NCBI GenBank assembly: GCA_016209155.1
Contig: JACQWU010000134.1
Location: forward strand, 1-14,120
Length of the DNA: 14,120 nt
DNA from: Candidatus Desantisiibacteriota bacterium
GTDB lineage: Bacteria; JACRDZ01
Direction of reading: 5' to 3'
Position numbers and translations under genes: made by a program. Shown here in pieces: positions 12,425 through 14,120 of this stretch (its first letter is position 1; every line of letters starts with the position of its first letter). A model generated the notes under the pieces. It was not told the DNA's origin. It searched no databases and saw nothing but the letters and a program-made list of their open reading frames with translations.

Positions 12425-13396
12425 ATGATAGATATTTTTAATCCGATTAAAGATGAATTAAAAGAAGTTGAAATATTATTGGAGGAAAAAACATCTGCAA
12501 CTGTTAAACATATTGAAGGAGCAACCAAACATATTCTCAGCGCAGGAGGAAAACGACTAAGACCTACACTTACAATTCTCACCTCGCAGCTTGGAGACGC
12601 ATACGACAAAAAAAGAAGCATCCAGGTCTCATATGCTGTTGAATATATTCATATGGCAAGTCTGATCCATGATGATATAATTGATAATGCAGAAACCCGC
12701 CGCGGTAAACCATCCTCGAATGTTGTTTTTGGAAGCCATTATTGCGTTTTACTTGGCGATTATCTTTTTTCTAAATCTTTATTTGACCTTTCGATTTATG
12801 AAACCAGAGATGTCAGCAGCACTATTCTTGAAGCTACCAATAAAATGTGCGAAGGACAAATCCTGCAAGTGCTTATGAACCGTAAAATAGATATAACAGA
12901 GGATGAATATTTTGAAGTAATTCGAAACAAAACTGCTATTTTAATTGCAGGCGGATGCAAAGCCGCAGGACTTATAAGCGGACAGACAGATGAAAAAATA
13001 AAAAAATTATGGGATTTCGGAATTAATATAGGAATTGCCTTCCAGATATCGGATGATATTCTGGATGTAATTTCCTCCCCTGAAAAATTGGGGAAACCGG
13101 CCGGCAGTGACGTCAGGGAAGGCAGTTATACCCTTCCGCTTATTCATGCATTGGAAATAGCCCCGTCTTTTGATTGTGATAAAATAATAAGCTTACTCAA
13201 AAAGATAGAAATAGATGAAAAAGACTGGGGAATCATAAAAAATTTTATTGAAAAATATAAGGGAGTGGAATATGCCATGGATAAAGGGAAAAAGCATGTG
13301 GAATCCGCAAAAAAATCATTAGAAAATTTTCGTGATTGTCAGGCAAAAAAGATTCTTGAATACGCCGCGGATTACTGTATCCGCAGAACTTATTAG
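12425..13396 (+). CDS. Long-chain polyprenyl diphosphate synthase
   Basis: A 323-residue trans-prenyltransferase that extends an allylic diphosphate with isopentenyl diphosphate, probably for the side chain of menaquinone or another quinone. It has GGKRLRP (41-47), first Asp-rich motif DDIID (Asp83, 84, 87) followed by RRG, KT (169-170), second Asp-rich motif DDILD (Asp210, 211, 214), and GKPAGSDVREG (223-233). The residue five before the first Asp motif is Ala78, small as in synthases making long chains (about C35-C50) rather than farnesyl or geranylgeranyl products. IspB/HepT-type naming fits, but the exact chain length cannot be read. ATG 12425 has AAAGGGGAAAG upstream. It may be transcribed with livHM and the following cytochrome gene. 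Confidence 0.9.
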   Translation: MIDIFNPIKDELKEVEILLEEKTSATVKHIEGATKHILSAGGKRLRPTLTILTSQLGDAYDKKRSIQVSYAVEYIHMASLIHDDIIDNAETRRGKPSSNVVFGSHYCVLLGDYLFSKSLFDLSIYETRDVSSTILEATNKMCEGQILQVLMNRKIDITEDEYFEVIRNKTAILIAGGCKAAGLISGQTDEKIKKLWDFGINIGIAFQISDDILDVISSPEKLGKPAGSDVREGSYTLPLIHALEIAPSFDCDKIISLLKKIEIDEKDWGIIKNFIEKYKGVEYAMDKGKKHVESAKKSLENFRDCQAKKILEYAADYCIRRTY

Positions 13397-13434
13397 AGAA
13401 TAACGCAACCTTAAAACATGGAGTTATATTAATC

Positions 13435-14120
13435 ATGCATTTAAGTATATGGCTTTTAATTCTGGCAGTTTTTATTTTCCCTATTAAAACCATAAGTGAA
13501 GAAAAAGAAGAAAAAAACTGCAATTCATGTCATGAGGATCACGGTAAAAGCAATATTCTGGTTTTAAAGGCTCCCATACTTGAAATATGTGCCCAATGTC
13601 ATGATTACAAAGAGGATGATTTTAAAAAAATGCATCAGGGAATTTTCATTAAAAACTGCGTCAAATGCCATAACCCTCATGCCGGCACAAATGATAAGCT
13701 GATATATACAAATCAGCATACTCCATTTTTAAAGCGTCAATGTAAAGATTGTCATATACAAAACAATGATACTACAAAACTGAAAATTCCTCTTACCCAG
13801 ATATGCCGGAGCTGCCATATAGAAAAAAATATTCTAAACCAGGAAAGTAAATATCATTTACCATTTTTAGCAGGTCAATGCACTTCCTGTCATGATCCCC
13901 ATACTTCTGAAAATCCTAATATATTAAAGCTTAACTCTGAAGAACTTTGTATAACTGGCTGCCATTTACCAATACGCAATGAAAAAAATGAACATATGCC
14001 TGTTAAAACAAGAGAATGCTTGAAATGCCACCTCCCCCATCAATCATCAAACAAATATTTGCTAAAAATACTAAATAATAAAAAAATGACGGCTCTAAAC
14101 GATCTATGCCAGGAATGCCA
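13435..14120 (+). CDS. Periplasmic multihaem cytochrome c, paired-CXXCH type, 3' truncated
   Basis: The frame opens at ATG 13435 (GGAG 11 bases upstream) and runs off the window. The 228 visible residues start with a signal peptide (WLLILAVFIFP core, cleavage about residue 20). Haem-binding motifs are CNSCH (29), CAQCH (52), CVKCH (75), CKDCH (103), CRSCH (124), CTSCH (149), an unusual six-residue CITGCH (172) and CLKCH (195). A last CQEC (225) is cut at the edge, where the next two bases (CA) fit His. The repeated C-x-x-C-H-x-P-H followed about 25 residues later by another motif is the paired (doubled) CXXCH pattern of periplasmic electron-transfer cytochromes in anaerobes. It is 38 bases downstream of the prenyl synthase and probably in the same operon. 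Confidence 0.9.
   Translation, partial: MHLSIWLLILAVFIFPIKTISEEKEEKNCNSCHEDHGKSNILVLKAPILEICAQCHDYKEDDFKKMHQGIFIKNCVKCHNPHAGTNDKLIYTNQHTPFLKRQCKDCHIQNNDTTKLKIPLTQICRSCHIEKNILNQESKYHLPFLAGQCTSCHDPHTSENPNILKLNSEELCITGCHLPIRNEKNEHMPVKTRECLKCHLPHQSSNKYLLKILNNKKMTALNDLCQEC

Overview
The window is AT-rich (roughly one third G+C by eye) and looks like a chromosomal stretch from a Gram-negative, anaerobic bacterium. The diderm envelope is indicated by a lipoprotein with a clear lipobox, a GspN-like type II secretion protein, and periplasmic signal peptides. The metabolic hints are a multihaem cytochrome of the paired-CXXCH type, a long-chain polyprenyl diphosphate synthase (quinone side chains), HemW, a TusA-like protein, and an IscS-like protein that lacks the PLP lysine, as in the sulfide-rich archaeon Archaeoglobus. 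A Desulfobacterota- or Nitrospirota-like lineage fits, but the sequence alone does not fix the taxon.

Layout. Positions 1-368 (+) hold the 3' part of a small four-helix membrane protein. It converges, across a bidirectional terminator (375-413), on a two-gene minus-strand operon of very small membrane proteins: 65 aa and His-rich (554-751), then 35 aa (429-536). Next comes a minus-strand cluster, tusA-like (3383-3628), iscS-like (2126-3277), hemW (938-2077), which is concerned with sulfur and Fe-S/haem chemistry. Positions 3629-4020 are non-coding and contain a 130-bp element with inverted ends. A secreted beta-carbonic anhydrase follows on the minus strand (4021-4662).

From 4663 to 5039 there is non-coding DNA with divergent promoters. 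A stand-alone DUF262/DUF1524 (GmrSD-like) nuclease, probably for phage defence, follows (5040-6734, +). A strong promoter at 6769-6797 then drives a DUF2914 exported protein (6896-7501) and a GspN-like protein (7532-8386), which appear translationally coupled. These converge on a TPR lipoprotein (8533-10107, -). A second strong promoter (10290-10318) drives livH and livM, two branched-chain amino-acid ABC permeases without their ATPases or binding protein. Polyprenyl diphosphate synthase (12425-13396) and a multihaem cytochrome c that runs off the window end (13435-14120) follow.

Two dispersed intergenic repeat families are present as two copies each: a 68-69 bp hairpin repeat (781-848 and 6809-6877) and a 54-bp hairpin repeat (3321-3374 and 10211-10264). 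The most notable observation is the IscS homologue in which Asp replaces the PLP-binding Lys and the substrate-binding Arg also appears lost, while the catalytic-loop Cys remains. I see no CRISPR array, tRNA, rRNA, intact insertion sequence or obvious new multi-gene defence system.
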